The position numbers and the translations under genes are program-made. 64,000 bases of DNA from Porphyrobacter sp. (GTDB lineage Bacteria; Pseudomonadota; Alphaproteobacteria; Sphingomonadales; Sphingomonadaceae), in the NCBI GenBank assembly GCA_016125555.1, contig WGLN01000017.1:94746-158745 (forward strand), in the 5' to 3' direction. Below the pieces are notes generated by a model. That model saw only the letters and a program-made list of their open reading frames with translations. It made no database searches and was not told the origin of the DNA. How positions within the stretch are numbered: the first letter of the stretch is position 1; every line of letters starts with the position of its first letter. Positions 35,615 through 43,632 of the stretch are shown piece by piece.

Positions 35615-35642
35615 TTGCAATTGTATACAAACCCGCTAATCC
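35615..35642 (+). promoter_or_regulatory. Putative promoter and GntR operator of the catabolic operon
   Basis: TTGTATACAA (35621-35630) lies directly after TTGCAA (-35-like, 35615-35620) and before TAATCC (-10-like, 35637-35642), a 16-bp spacer. It is 50 bp upstream of the first gene of the operon. The palindrome is identical to the one in the receptor promoter. The promoter boxes are weak matches; the operator is the stronger claim. Confidence 0.65.
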
Positions 35643-35679
35643 AAGGCCAAGGCTCCGGCAGCAGCAACAGGCGATTCCC

Positions 35680-36588
35680 ATGGCGAGCGAGCACATCGAA
35701 CTGGTCGAGGTCGGCCCGCGCGACGGTTTGCAGAACGAACCCGAGGTGATCTCCACCGCGGTCAAGCTGGCGCTGATCGACAAGATGATCGGCTACGGCG
35801 CGCGGCGGCTGGAGGTGGCGAGCTTCGTCCACCCCCAGCGCGTGCCGCAGATGGCCGATGCGGAAAGCGTGATCGCCGGCCTGCCGGACCGCGCGGACTG
35901 CACCTATATCGGGCTGGTCCTCAACAAGCGCGGGGTGCTGCGCGCGCTCGCCACGCGCGAGAACGGGGCGCGCGGGATCGATCAGATCGGCTGCGTGATC
36001 GTCGCCAGCGACACCTTCGGGCAGAAGAACCAGGGCCAGACCATCGCGGAAGGCCTCGCCGAAACCCGCGAGATGCTCCGTTTCGCCCGCGCGGAAGGGA
36101 TGCGGGCGCAGGTCACCATCTCCGCCGCCTTCGGCTGCCCGTTCGAGGGGGAGGTGAAGCATTCCACCGTGCTCGCCATCGCGGAGGAACTGGCGATCGA
36201 GACGCCGGAGGAAATCGCGCTCGCGGACACGATCGGCGTCGGCACGCCGTCCGAGGTCACAGAGCTGTTCGGCAGGCTCGGCGAGACGCTTGCCGGAAAG
36301 ATCCCGATGCGCGCCCATTTCCACAACACCCGCGGCACCGGCATCGCCAATGCCTGGGAGGCCTACAAGGCCGGGGTGCGCATCTTCGACGCCTCCTTGG
36401 GCGGGCTGGGCGGCTGTCCCTTCGCCCCGCGCGCGACCGGCAATATCGCCACCGAGGACCTTATCTACATGATGGCGCGTTCCGGCATCGACGCGGGCAT
36501 AAATCTCGACGCGGCAATTGCCGCCAACAAGTGGTTTGCGGGACTGCTGGGGCGCGAACTGCCCTCGGCGGTCGCCCGCGCTGGCTGA
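35680..36588 (+). CDS. HMG-CoA lyase-like enzyme of the island
   Basis: This 302-residue TIM-barrel aldolase-type lyase of the HMGL family has the catalytic VGPRDGLQNEP near its start, LEVASFVHPQRVPQMADA, the metal-binding H-x-H in MRAHFHNTRGTGIANA, and the active-site Cys loop GLGGCPFAPRATGNIATED. True HMG-CoA lyases usually have HCHDTYGQALAN at the metal site, while this protein has HFHNTRGTGIAN. It is thus probably a lyase for another 3-hydroxyacyl-CoA. It is the first gene of the GntR-controlled operon, 17 bp before hydantoinase A. Confidence 0.85.
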   Translation: MASEHIELVEVGPRDGLQNEPEVISTAVKLALIDKMIGYGARRLEVASFVHPQRVPQMADAESVIAGLPDRADCTYIGLVLNKRGVLRALATRENGARGIDQIGCVIVASDTFGQKNQGQTIAEGLAETREMLRFARAEGMRAQVTISAAFGCPFEGEVKHSTVLAIAEELAIETPEEIALADTIGVGTPSEVTELFGRLGETLAGKIPMRAHFHNTRGTGIANAWEAYKAGVRIFDASLGGLGGCPFAPRATGNIATEDLIYMMARSGIDAGINLDAAIAANKWFAGLLGRELPSAVARAG

Positions 36589-36605
36589 CAGGGGAATTAT
36601 CTGAA

Positions 36606-38663
36606 ATGACTTACAGGCTTGGCGTGGACGTGGGCGGGACCTTCACCGACTTGCTGCTGTTCGACGAGGCGAGCGGCGCATTCTGGCGGCACAAGACCCC
36701 CTCGACCCCGCACGATTCCTCCGAAGGCATCCTCACCGGGGTCAAGGCGATCACCGAGAAGGCCGGGATCACCGCAGCGGAAATCAGCTACTTCCTCCAC
36801 GGCACCACGGTCGCGACCAATGCCGTGCTGGAGGGCAAGGGCGCGCGCGTCGGCCTCGTCACCACGCAGGGCTACCGCGACATCATGCAGATCGCGCGCA
36901 GCTACGTTCCCGGAGGTCTCGCGGCGTGGATCGTGTGGCCCAAGCCCCAGCCGCTCGCGCGATTGGAGCACACGGTCGAGGTGCCGGGCCGGATGGATGC
37001 GCAGGGCCGCGAAGTCGCCCCGCTCGACGAGGAAGCGGTGCGCGCCGCGCTGAGGAAGCTCAAGGGCGACGGCATCGAGGCGCTCACCGTCAGCCTGATG
37101 AACGCCTATCTGAACGGCGCGCACGAGGCGCGGATCGGGGAAATCGCCGCCGAGGAACTGCCTGGCATCCCGGTCTCGCTCTCCCACGAGGTCCTGCCCG
37201 AGATGCAGGAATACGAGCGCACGCTTTCGACCGTCGCCAATGCTGCGGTGCGTCCGGTGGTGAGCAAATACGTCTCGAACCTGCGTGAGCGACTGGAGGC
37301 CGAGGGGCTGAAGGGCCGCCTTTCGCTGCTGCGTTCGGATGGCGGGCTGATGAGCAGCCAGAAGGCCGAGGAACACCCGGTCAACATCCTCATGTCCGGC
37401 CCCGCCGGCGGGGTGACCGGCGCGCTGTGGGTGGCGAAGAACGCCGGGTTCGAGAACATCCTGACGCTCGATGTCGGCGGCACCTCGACCGACGTGGCGC
37501 TGATCCAGGGGCTGGAGCCGCGCCGCCAGCGCACCACCGAGGTGGGCCACCTTTCGGTGCGCGCCTCGGCATTGGACGTGAAGACCGTGGGCGCGGGCGG
37601 CGGCTCGATCGCCCACGTGCCCGAACTCACCAAGGCGCTGCGCGTCGGCCCGGAAAGCGCGGGCGCGGTGCCGGGGCCGGTCGCCTACAACAAGGGCGGC
37701 ACGCTCCCGACCGTGACCGACGCCAATGTGGTGCTCGGCTACCTGCCCGAAGACCTCCTCGGCGGCAGCTTCAAGCTCGACCGCGAAGGCGCGAAGGCGG
37801 CGGTGCAGACCATCGCCGACGCGCTCGGCGTGACGCTGATGGAGGCGGCGCGCGGGATCATCGACATCGTCAACGAGAACATGTTCGGTGCGCTGCGCAT
37901 GATTTCGGTGCAGCAGGGCTACGACCCGCGCGAATTCGCGCTGATGGGCTTTGGCGGGGCGGGGCCGCTGCACGTGAATGCGGTCGCCCGGCTGATGGGT
38001 TCGTGGCCGGCGATTGCGCCCGTCTCACCCGGCGTGCTCTGCGCGCTGGGCGATGCGACCACCCGGATGCGCACCGAGACCGCGCGCAGCTTCTCCAAGC
38101 TCGCCCGCGACACCACCATCGCCGAGCTGGTCGAGGTGCTCGACGACATGGCCGAGCAGACCCGCGGCGAACTCACCGCCGACGGCATTCCCGAACACCA
38201 GATCACCTCGCTGTTCGAGATCGACATCCGCTATGCGGGCCAGGCCTTCGAGGTGCCGCTGACGATCACCCAGACGGTGCTGGAGGAGGACGGGATCGAG
38301 GGCATCCTCGCGCGCTTCGACGAGGAGCACTTGCGCCTCTTCACCTTCAACATGGACACGCCGCACGAGATCGTGAACCTGCGCGCCGTGGCGCTGGGGC
38401 AGGCGCCTGCCCTGCCCGCCGCCGAGCTGCCCAAGGGCGACGGCAACCCCGCCGCAGCCAAGATCCGCGACCACGTGCTGTGGATGGACGGCGAGGAGCG
38501 CGCCGCCGTGATCTACGACCGCGCGCGCTTGCGCCAGGGCGACGTGATCGAAGGCCCGGCGATCATCACCGAGATGGATTCGACCACGCTGGTCGAACAC
38601 GACTGCCGCGCCACCGTGGACGCGGTGGGCAACATCCTCATCAACCTCAAGGCGAAGGGGTAA
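36606..38663 (+). CDS. Hydantoinase/oxoprolinase subunit A
   Basis: The 685-residue HyuA-type subunit has the ASKHA-fold nucleotide site YRLGVDVGGTFTDLLLFDE at its N-terminus, YFLHGTTVATNAVLEGKGAR, and the second phosphate loop ENILTLDVGGTSTDVALIQG. The AGGGSIAHV and MGFGGAGPLH motifs are typical. With subunit B it forms an ATP-dependent hydrolase or carboxylase; known members act on 5-oxoproline, N-methylhydantoin, caprolactam, acetone or acetophenone. The substrate is undetermined. ATG at 36606; hydantoinase B starts 4 bp after the stop, so the subunits are co-translated. Confidence 0.9.
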   Translation: MTYRLGVDVGGTFTDLLLFDEASGAFWRHKTPSTPHDSSEGILTGVKAITEKAGITAAEISYFLHGTTVATNAVLEGKGARVGLVTTQGYRDIMQIARSYVPGGLAAWIVWPKPQPLARLEHTVEVPGRMDAQGREVAPLDEEAVRAALRKLKGDGIEALTVSLMNAYLNGAHEARIGEIAAEELPGIPVSLSHEVLPEMQEYERTLSTVANAAVRPVVSKYVSNLRERLEAEGLKGRLSLLRSDGGLMSSQKAEEHPVNILMSGPAGGVTGALWVAKNAGFENILTLDVGGTSTDVALIQGLEPRRQRTTEVGHLSVRASALDVKTVGAGGGSIAHVPELTKALRVGPESAGAVPGPVAYNKGGTLPTVTDANVVLGYLPEDLLGGSFKLDREGAKAAVQTIADALGVTLMEAARGIIDIVNENMFGALRMISVQQGYDPREFALMGFGGAGPLHVNAVARLMGSWPAIAPVSPGVLCALGDATTRMRTETARSFSKLARDTTIAELVEVLDDMAEQTRGELTADGIPEHQITSLFEIDIRYAGQAFEVPLTITQTVLEEDGIEGILARFDEEHLRLFTFNMDTPHEIVNLRAVALGQAPALPAAELPKGDGNPAAAKIRDHVLWMDGEERAAVIYDRARLRQGDVIEGPAIITEMDSTTLVEHDCRATVDAVGNILINLKAKG

Positions 38664-38667
38664 GACC

Positions 38668-40554
38668 ATGCCGGCCCGCATCATCGAAACCAACCCCGCC
38701 CCCTTCAACACGGTCGCGATCGACCCGGTGACGCTCGACATCATCGAGAACGCGCTGAGGAACGCGCGCATCGAGATGGACGCGACGCTGGTGCGCACCG
38801 CCATGTCGCCGGGTATCCGCGAACAGGGTGACGCCTTCCCGCTGATCTCCGACCCCGCCGGCAAGATGATCGTCGGCCAGTTCGGCAGCTTCATCGACGG
38901 CTTCCTGAAGAGCTTCGACGGGACGATCGAGGACGGGGACATGATCTTCCTCTCCGACCCCTATTCCTGCGGCGGGGCGATTTCGCACTCGAACGACTGG
39001 CTGGTGCTGCTCCCGGTGTTCAAGGACGGGCGGCTGCTCGCCTATACCGCGATGTTCGGCCACCAGAGCGATATCGGCGGGAGCGTCCCCGGCTCGATGC
39101 CGATCGGCGCCTCCTCGATCTTCGAGGAGGGCGTGCGCATTCCGCCGGTGAAGATCTGGCAGAAGGGCGAATACAACGAAGACCTCATGAAGCTGGTGAT
39201 GCACCAGACCCGCAAGCCCGACTGGTGCCAGGCGGACCTCAACGCGCTGATTGCCAGCTGCCGCGTCGCCGCGCGCCGCGTGATCGAGATGGCCGAACGT
39301 TTCGGGGACGATGTCTATGTCTCCGCCACGCAGGAGCTCTTGGCGCGCAACCACCGCGCGATGAAGGCGCTGATCGGCATGGCGGTGGCCGAGGAGCCAG
39401 TGAGCTTCGAGGATTACATCTGCGACGACGGCAAGGGCTACGGCCCCTACAAGATCCGCTGCACCATGTGGCGCGAGGGCGACAAGGTAGTGCTCGATTT
39501 CGACGGCACCGATCCGCAATCGGCCGCGTCGATCAATTTTTTCCTCAATGAAAACATGTTCAAGATGTTCTTCGGCATCTACATGATCATGGTCTTCGAC
39601 CCGCAGATCCTGTTCAACGACGGGTTCTACGACCTCATCGACGTGCGCATCCCCGAAGGCTCGCTCCTGAAGCCGCGCTTCCCCGCCGCGCTGTCGGGGC
39701 GCACCCATGCGCTGGGCCGCATCTTCGACATTCTCGGCGGGCTGCTCGGGCAGAAGACGCCGGAGTTTTTGAACGCCGCCGGGTTCTCCTCCAGCCCCCA
39801 CCTGTTCTACTCCGGCTGGGACGCGCGCGAGGATGGCACGCGCGACTGGTTCCAGCTGTTCCAGATCGGCTTCGGCGGCATTCCGGGGCGCCCCTTGGGC
39901 GACGGGCCGGACGGGCACTCGCTGTGGCCGGGCTTCACGAATGTCCCCAACGAGTTCCTCGAACGCTACTTCCCGCTGCGGATCGAACGCTACTCCACCG
40001 CGCCCGACAGCGGCGGCGCGGGCCTGCATCGCGGCGGCAACGGCATCCACATGACCTACCGCTTCCTTGCCGACGGCGAGATCGCGATCCATGACGACCG
40101 CTGGTTCGTGCCCCCGTGGGGCGTCAATGGCGGGCATCCGGGCGAGCGCGCGAAGAAGGTGCTCGAACGCACGGATGGGACGCAGGAAATCGTCGGCAAC
40201 AAGGTCGAAAGCGTCGCGGTGAAGGCGGGCGACCTCCTGCACTTCATCACCTGGGGCGGCGGCGGCTGGGGCGACCCGCTGGCGCGCGATCCGGACCTCG
40301 TCGGCCTCGAGATCCGGCAGGGCCTCGTCACCCCCGAAGGCGCGCGCGCCTATGGCGTCGTCGCCGACGAGAACGGGGCGGTCGATGCCGCCGCGACCGA
40401 GGCGCTGCGCAGCGAGATGACCGCCAGCCGCGGCGAACTGCCGCTGTTCGACTATGGCCCCGGCATCGACGCGCTGCGGGCGAATTGCGAGGCCGAAACC
40501 GGCCTCCCCGCCCCGATCCAGCCGGTCTGGAACATGCAGGAGGCGGCGGAATGA
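38668..40554 (+). CDS. Hydantoinase/oxoprolinase subunit B
   Basis: The 628-residue HyuB-type subunit has the family pattern IDPVTLDIIENALRNARIEM, VRTAMSPGIREQGDAFPLIS, FLSDPYSCGGAISHSNDWLV and GHQSDIGGSVPGSM (metal-binding His/Asp region). The C-terminal YSTAPDSGGAGLHRGGNGIH and TWGGGGWGDPLARDPDLV follow. The family is defined by these motifs, and it catalyses the reaction jointly with subunit A. It overlaps the CoA-transferase gene by 4 bp (ATGA). Confidence 0.92.
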   Translation: MPARIIETNPAPFNTVAIDPVTLDIIENALRNARIEMDATLVRTAMSPGIREQGDAFPLISDPAGKMIVGQFGSFIDGFLKSFDGTIEDGDMIFLSDPYSCGGAISHSNDWLVLLPVFKDGRLLAYTAMFGHQSDIGGSVPGSMPIGASSIFEEGVRIPPVKIWQKGEYNEDLMKLVMHQTRKPDWCQADLNALIASCRVAARRVIEMAERFGDDVYVSATQELLARNHRAMKALIGMAVAEEPVSFEDYICDDGKGYGPYKIRCTMWREGDKVVLDFDGTDPQSAASINFFLNENMFKMFFGIYMIMVFDPQILFNDGFYDLIDVRIPEGSLLKPRFPAALSGRTHALGRIFDILGGLLGQKTPEFLNAAGFSSSPHLFYSGWDAREDGTRDWFQLFQIGFGGIPGRPLGDGPDGHSLWPGFTNVPNEFLERYFPLRIERYSTAPDSGGAGLHRGGNGIHMTYRFLADGEIAIHDDRWFVPPWGVNGGHPGERAKKVLERTDGTQEIVGNKVESVAVKAGDLLHFITWGGGGWGDPLARDPDLVGLEIRQGLVTPEGARAYGVVADENGAVDAAATEALRSEMTASRGELPLFDYGPGIDALRANCEAETGLPAPIQPVWNMQEAAE

Positions 40555-41759
40555 ACGCCCTCGCCCCGACGTCCAATCCTAGCGCGCTGGCGGGCATCAA
40601 GGTCGTCGAGATGGGCCAGCTCCTCGCCGGCCCGTTCTGCGGCCAGTTGCTCGGCGACATGGGCGCGGACGTGGTCAAGATCGAGCCGCCCGGCGCGGGC
40701 GATCCGATGCGCAACTGGGGTCAGGGCGATGAAAAGGTCCAGTGGGAGGTGATCGCGCGCAACAAGCGTTCAGTCACCTGCAACCTGCGCGTGCCCGAAG
40801 GCCAGGACCTCGCCCGCCGGCTGATCGCCGGGGCCGACGTGCTGATCGAGAACTTCAAGCCCGGCACCCTCGAACGCTGGGGCCTCTCCCCGGCGGAGCT
40901 TCACGCCCTGAACCCCGGCCTCATCATCGCCCGCATGTCGGGCTATGGGCAGGACGGTCCTTACTCCGACCGCGCCGGGTTCGGCGGGATCGGCGAGGCG
41001 ATGGGCGGCTGGCGCTACATCGTCGGCGAACCCGACCGCCCGCCCTCGCGCATGGGCATCTCGATCGGCGACACGCTGTGCGCGACCTATGGCTGCATGG
41101 GCGTGCTCGCCGCGCTCCACCACCGCGAGAAGACCGGCGAAGGCCAGGTGGTCGATTCCGCGCTCTACGAGGCGGTCTTGCAGGTGATGGAGGGGCTGGT
41201 CCCCGAATATGACCGAAACGGCGTGATCCGCGAACGCTCCGGATCGGTGCTCAAGGGCATCGCGCCCAGCAACGTCTACACCTGCAAGGACGGCAGCTAC
41301 ATGATCGGCGCCAACGGCGATGCGATCTTCGCGCGGCTGGCCCAAGCGATGGGGCGGCCCGAACTGGCGCAGGACGAACGCTATTCCAGCCACATCGCGC
41401 GCGGGCATCACCAGGACGAACTCGACGCGCTGATCAACGACTGGACCGGCACGCTCACCGTCGACGAGGTCGATGCGCTGATGATCGAATATTCGATCCC
41501 CGCGGGCCGCGTCTACCGCGCCCCCGACATGCTCGCCGACCCGCATTTCGCCGCGCGCGAGGCGATCGTCGAGGTCGAGACACAGAAGCGCGGCAAGCTG
41601 AAGATGCAGAACACCTTCCCCAAGCTGTCGAAAACCCCATCGAGCATCCGCCGCCCCGCCCCCGCGACGCCGGGGCAGGACAATGGGGAAGTTTATGGGA
41701 CAAGGCTCGGGCTCGACGCGGGCGAGCTGGCTCGGTTGGCAGAGGCGGGGATCATCTGA
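40551..41759 (+). CDS. CaiB/BaiF family CoA-transferase
   Basis: This 402-residue class III CoA-transferase starts with IKVVEMGQLLAGPFCGQLLG and DMGADVVKIEPPGAGDPMRN. The catalytic Asp is in the QVVDSALYEAVLQVME motif. It moves CoA from a donor such as succinyl-CoA to an organic acid without a free intermediate. In the operon it would activate the acid released after ring opening and amide hydrolysis, giving the HMGL-like enzyme its thioester substrate. Overlaps of 4 bp upstream and 1 bp downstream show tight coupling. Confidence 0.9.
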   Translation: MNALAPTSNPSALAGIKVVEMGQLLAGPFCGQLLGDMGADVVKIEPPGAGDPMRNWGQGDEKVQWEVIARNKRSVTCNLRVPEGQDLARRLIAGADVLIENFKPGTLERWGLSPAELHALNPGLIIARMSGYGQDGPYSDRAGFGGIGEAMGGWRYIVGEPDRPPSRMGISIGDTLCATYGCMGVLAALHHREKTGEGQVVDSALYEAVLQVMEGLVPEYDRNGVIRERSGSVLKGIAPSNVYTCKDGSYMIGANGDAIFARLAQAMGRPELAQDERYSSHIARGHHQDELDALINDWTGTLTVDEVDALMIEYSIPAGRVYRAPDMLADPHFAAREAIVEVETQKRGKLKMQNTFPKLSKTPSSIRRPAPATPGQDNGEVYGTRLGLDAGELARLAEAGII

Positions 41760-42391
41760 TGGCCGGCCCCTCGGCAGCCGAGAACTATGCCGGGGTCTAC
41801 GAAGGGCGGCTTCAGCCGGGCGCGCGCCTCGCGCTGCTGATCGTCGACGTGGTGGCGGCCTATCTGGTGGAGGGATCGCCGCTGTTCATGGAGAGCGCGG
41901 CGGCGGCGAAAGACGCGAACCGCCGCCTGGCCGAAGCGGCGCGGGCGGCGGGCGTGCCGGTGGTGTTCACCAACGTGCAATACCAGCCCGGCGGCGCGGA
42001 TGGCGGGGTGTTCTATCGCAAGGCCCCGGTATTGAAGGTGTTCGACGAAGGCTCGCCTTTGGGCGCCTTCCCGGAAGACCTGACCCCGCAGGACGGCGAC
42101 CTCGTCTTCACCAAGCAATATCCTTCGGCCTTCTTCGGAACGGGCCTTGCCGAGGTGCTGCACGCGCGCGGCGTCGATACGCTGCTGATCGGGGGCTATT
42201 CGACCTCGGGCTGCGTCCGCGCGAGCGCGTTGGACGCAATGCAGCACGGCTTCGTGCCCATGGTGGTGCGCGAAGCCTGCGCCGACCGCCACGAAGCCCC
42301 GCACGAGGCGAACCTGTTCGACCTGCAGGCGAAATATGCCGAGGTGATTACGGAGGACGAGGCGCTGGGGGTGATCGCCTGCACTGGTTGA
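41759..42391 (+). CDS. Isochorismatase-family amidohydrolase (N-carbamoylsarcosine amidase-like)
   Basis: The 210-residue cysteine hydrolase has the Asp-Lys-Cys triad: Asp in LALLIVDVVAAYL, Lys in DLVFTKQYPSAFFGT, Cys in GGYSTSGCVRASALDAM. Relatives hydrolyse N-carbamoylsarcosine, maleamate or nicotinamide. With hydantoinase A and B encoded just upstream, it probably cleaves the amide or carbamoyl group left after ring opening. The start shares one base with the stop of the CoA-transferase gene (TGATG). It is the last gene of the operon. Confidence 0.87.
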   Translation: MAGPSAAENYAGVYEGRLQPGARLALLIVDVVAAYLVEGSPLFMESAAAAKDANRRLAEAARAAGVPVVFTNVQYQPGGADGGVFYRKAPVLKVFDEGSPLGAFPEDLTPQDGDLVFTKQYPSAFFGTGLAEVLHARGVDTLLIGGYSTSGCVRASALDAMQHGFVPMVVREACADRHEAPHEANLFDLQAKYAEVITEDEALGVIACTG

Positions 42392-42517
42392 TGCACGCGC
42401 CAAATCGGTCCCGCAGAAACCGCAAGGCCGGAGTCGAAGCCTAAGGCGCAGACGTGCAAAGCACACCTGCAAGGCCGCCCCCAGGGGTGGCCCGCTGGGC
42501 CGGGTCCCCGGAGGAAA

Positions 42518-42552
42518 GCCAAGCGCGCGGACGCGCGCGCCGGCGCTTGAGG
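42518..42552. repeat. Dispersed intergenic hairpin element, copy C
   Basis: AGCCAAG leads into the perfect 7-bp inverted repeat GCGCGCG-GA-CGCGCGC (42523-42538), followed by GCCGGCGCTTGAGG (42539-42552). The 3' flank and loop match copy A exactly, but the stem is different. The sequence just upstream (about 42420-42515) is also hairpin-rich and partly related to the 5' parts of copies A and B (CCGCAAGGCCG). Confidence 0.75.
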
Positions 42553-42562
42553 CCAAACAAAA

Positions 42563-42582
42563 ATGGCGCGCCCGGCAGGACT
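42563..42582. repeat. Duplicate of the tRNA-Arg 3' end
   Basis: ATGGCGCGCCCGGCAGGACT occurs here and again at 42699-42718, where it is the 3' end (acceptor plus part of the T-arm) of tRNA-Arg. The copies are 136 bp apart in direct orientation. This is what an attachment-site duplication looks like after loss or near-complete deletion of an integrated element. Confidence 0.7.
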
Positions 42583-42699
42583 GTCCGCGTCGCTGCGCGC
42601 CGCGTTCAACTCCGCAGCCTGCGGCTGCTCCGTTTCCGAACGAGGTTCGCTCCTTTGGGGCAAGCCATCCCGCCCCAACCCTTGCGGGATGGAGCGCGA

Positions 42700-42776
42700 T
42701 GGCGCGCCCGGCAGGACTCGAACCTGCTGCCTCAAGATTAGAAGTCTCGCGCTCTATCCAGATGAGCTACGGGCGC
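42700..42776 (-). tRNA. tRNA-Arg (anticodon TCT)
   Basis: On the minus strand this is a 77-nt cloverleaf: acceptor GCGCCCG pairs with CGGGCGC, followed by an encoded GCCA end. The anticodon stem is CGAGA/TCTTG with loop CTTCTAA (anticodon TCT), and the T-arm is GCAGG-TTCGAGT-CCTGC. It reads AGA codons, which are rare in this GC-rich DNA. Confidence 0.95.
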
Positions 42777-42837
42777 GCGCCGGCTTCGCCATTAGCGCGC
42801 TTTGCCGCGCAAGGGAAACGCGCTAACTCTCCCGGCG

Positions 42838-43632
42838 ATGGAAAACACCGCTCCCGCCGCACCGCCTGTCGACCCCGCCGCCGCCTTCGATCGTGACCCG
42901 AACGACGGGATCGCGGCGACCAGCCGCGCGCCGGTGCACTTCCGCCATTACGACCTCGTCATGGCGGGGTTCGTGGCGATCCTGCTGCTGTCCAACCTGA
43001 TCGGCGCCTCCAAGCCGAGCTACATCACCCTGCCCGGCGGCGAGCCGTGGATCTTCGGCGCGGGCGTGCTGTTCTTCCCGATCAGCTACATCATCGGCGA
43101 CGTGCTGACCGAGGTCTATGGCTATGCCCGCGCGCGGCGGGTGATCTGGACCGGGTTCGCCGCGCTCGCCTTCATGGCCTTCATGGCCTTCGTGGTGGTC
43201 AGCCTACCCCCGGCGGACGGCTGGCCCGGGCAGGACGCCTACGAATTCGTGTTCGGCAATTCGTGGCGCATCGTGATCGCATCGATGACCGCCTTCTGGG
43301 CCGGGGAATTCGCCAATTCCTTCGTGCTCGCCAAGATGAAGGTGATGACCAAGGGGCGCTTCCTGTGGATGCGCACAATCGGGTCGACCTTCGTGGGACA
43401 GGGGCTCGACAGCCTGATCTTCTACCCCCTCGCCTTCTACGGGCTCGCCGGCTGGCCGCCCGAAACGCTGGTGCAGGTGGTGATCTCGCAATGGCTGATC
43501 AAGACCGGCTGGGAAGCGGTGCTGACCCCGGTGACCTATGTGGTGGTGAACAAGCTCAAGAAGGCGGAAGGGGTGGACCTCTACGATCTCGACACCGACT
43601 TCTCGCCCTTCGCGAGCAGCCGCGAAGCCTAG
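42838..43632 (+). CDS. Queuosine precursor transporter (YhhQ/VUT family)
   Basis: This 264-residue protein has about six membrane helices (YDLVMAGFVAILLLSNLIGA first) and the family motif IIGDVLTEVYGYARARRVIW, plus SFVLAKMKVMTKGRFLWMRT and VGQGLDSLIFYPLAFYG. E. coli YhhQ imports queuosine precursors (preQ0 or preQ1) for tRNA modification. The ATG at 42838 gives the usual short cytoplasmic N-terminus. The stop overlaps the convergent ppx stop by 4 bp (CTAG shared by both strands). Confidence 0.9.
   Translation: MENTAPAAPPVDPAAAFDRDPNDGIAATSRAPVHFRHYDLVMAGFVAILLLSNLIGASKPSYITLPGGEPWIFGAGVLFFPISYIIGDVLTEVYGYARARRVIWTGFAALAFMAFMAFVVVSLPPADGWPGQDAYEFVFGNSWRIVIASMTAFWAGEFANSFVLAKMKVMTKGRFLWMRTIGSTFVGQGLDSLIFYPLAFYGLAGWPPETLVQVVISQWLIKTGWEAVLTPVTYVVVNKLKKAEGVDLYDLDTDFSPFASSREA

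Larger units (their letters stand above)
42392..42699. other. 308-bp gene-free region between the amidohydrolase gene and tRNA-Arg
   Basis: The region holds copy C of the dispersed hairpin element (42518-42552) and a 20-bp duplicate of the tRNA-Arg 3' end (42563-42582). The remaining 116 bp up to the tRNA contains no gene I can support. Confidence 0.7.

Noticed and set aside
36606..42391. Simple creatinine/N-methylhydantoin degradation operon
   Set aside because: Hydantoinase A/B and an N-carbamoylsarcosine amidase-like gene fit in part, but a CoA-transferase and an HMGL-type lyase have no place in that route, and no creatinase, creatinine deaminase or sarcosine oxidase is present.
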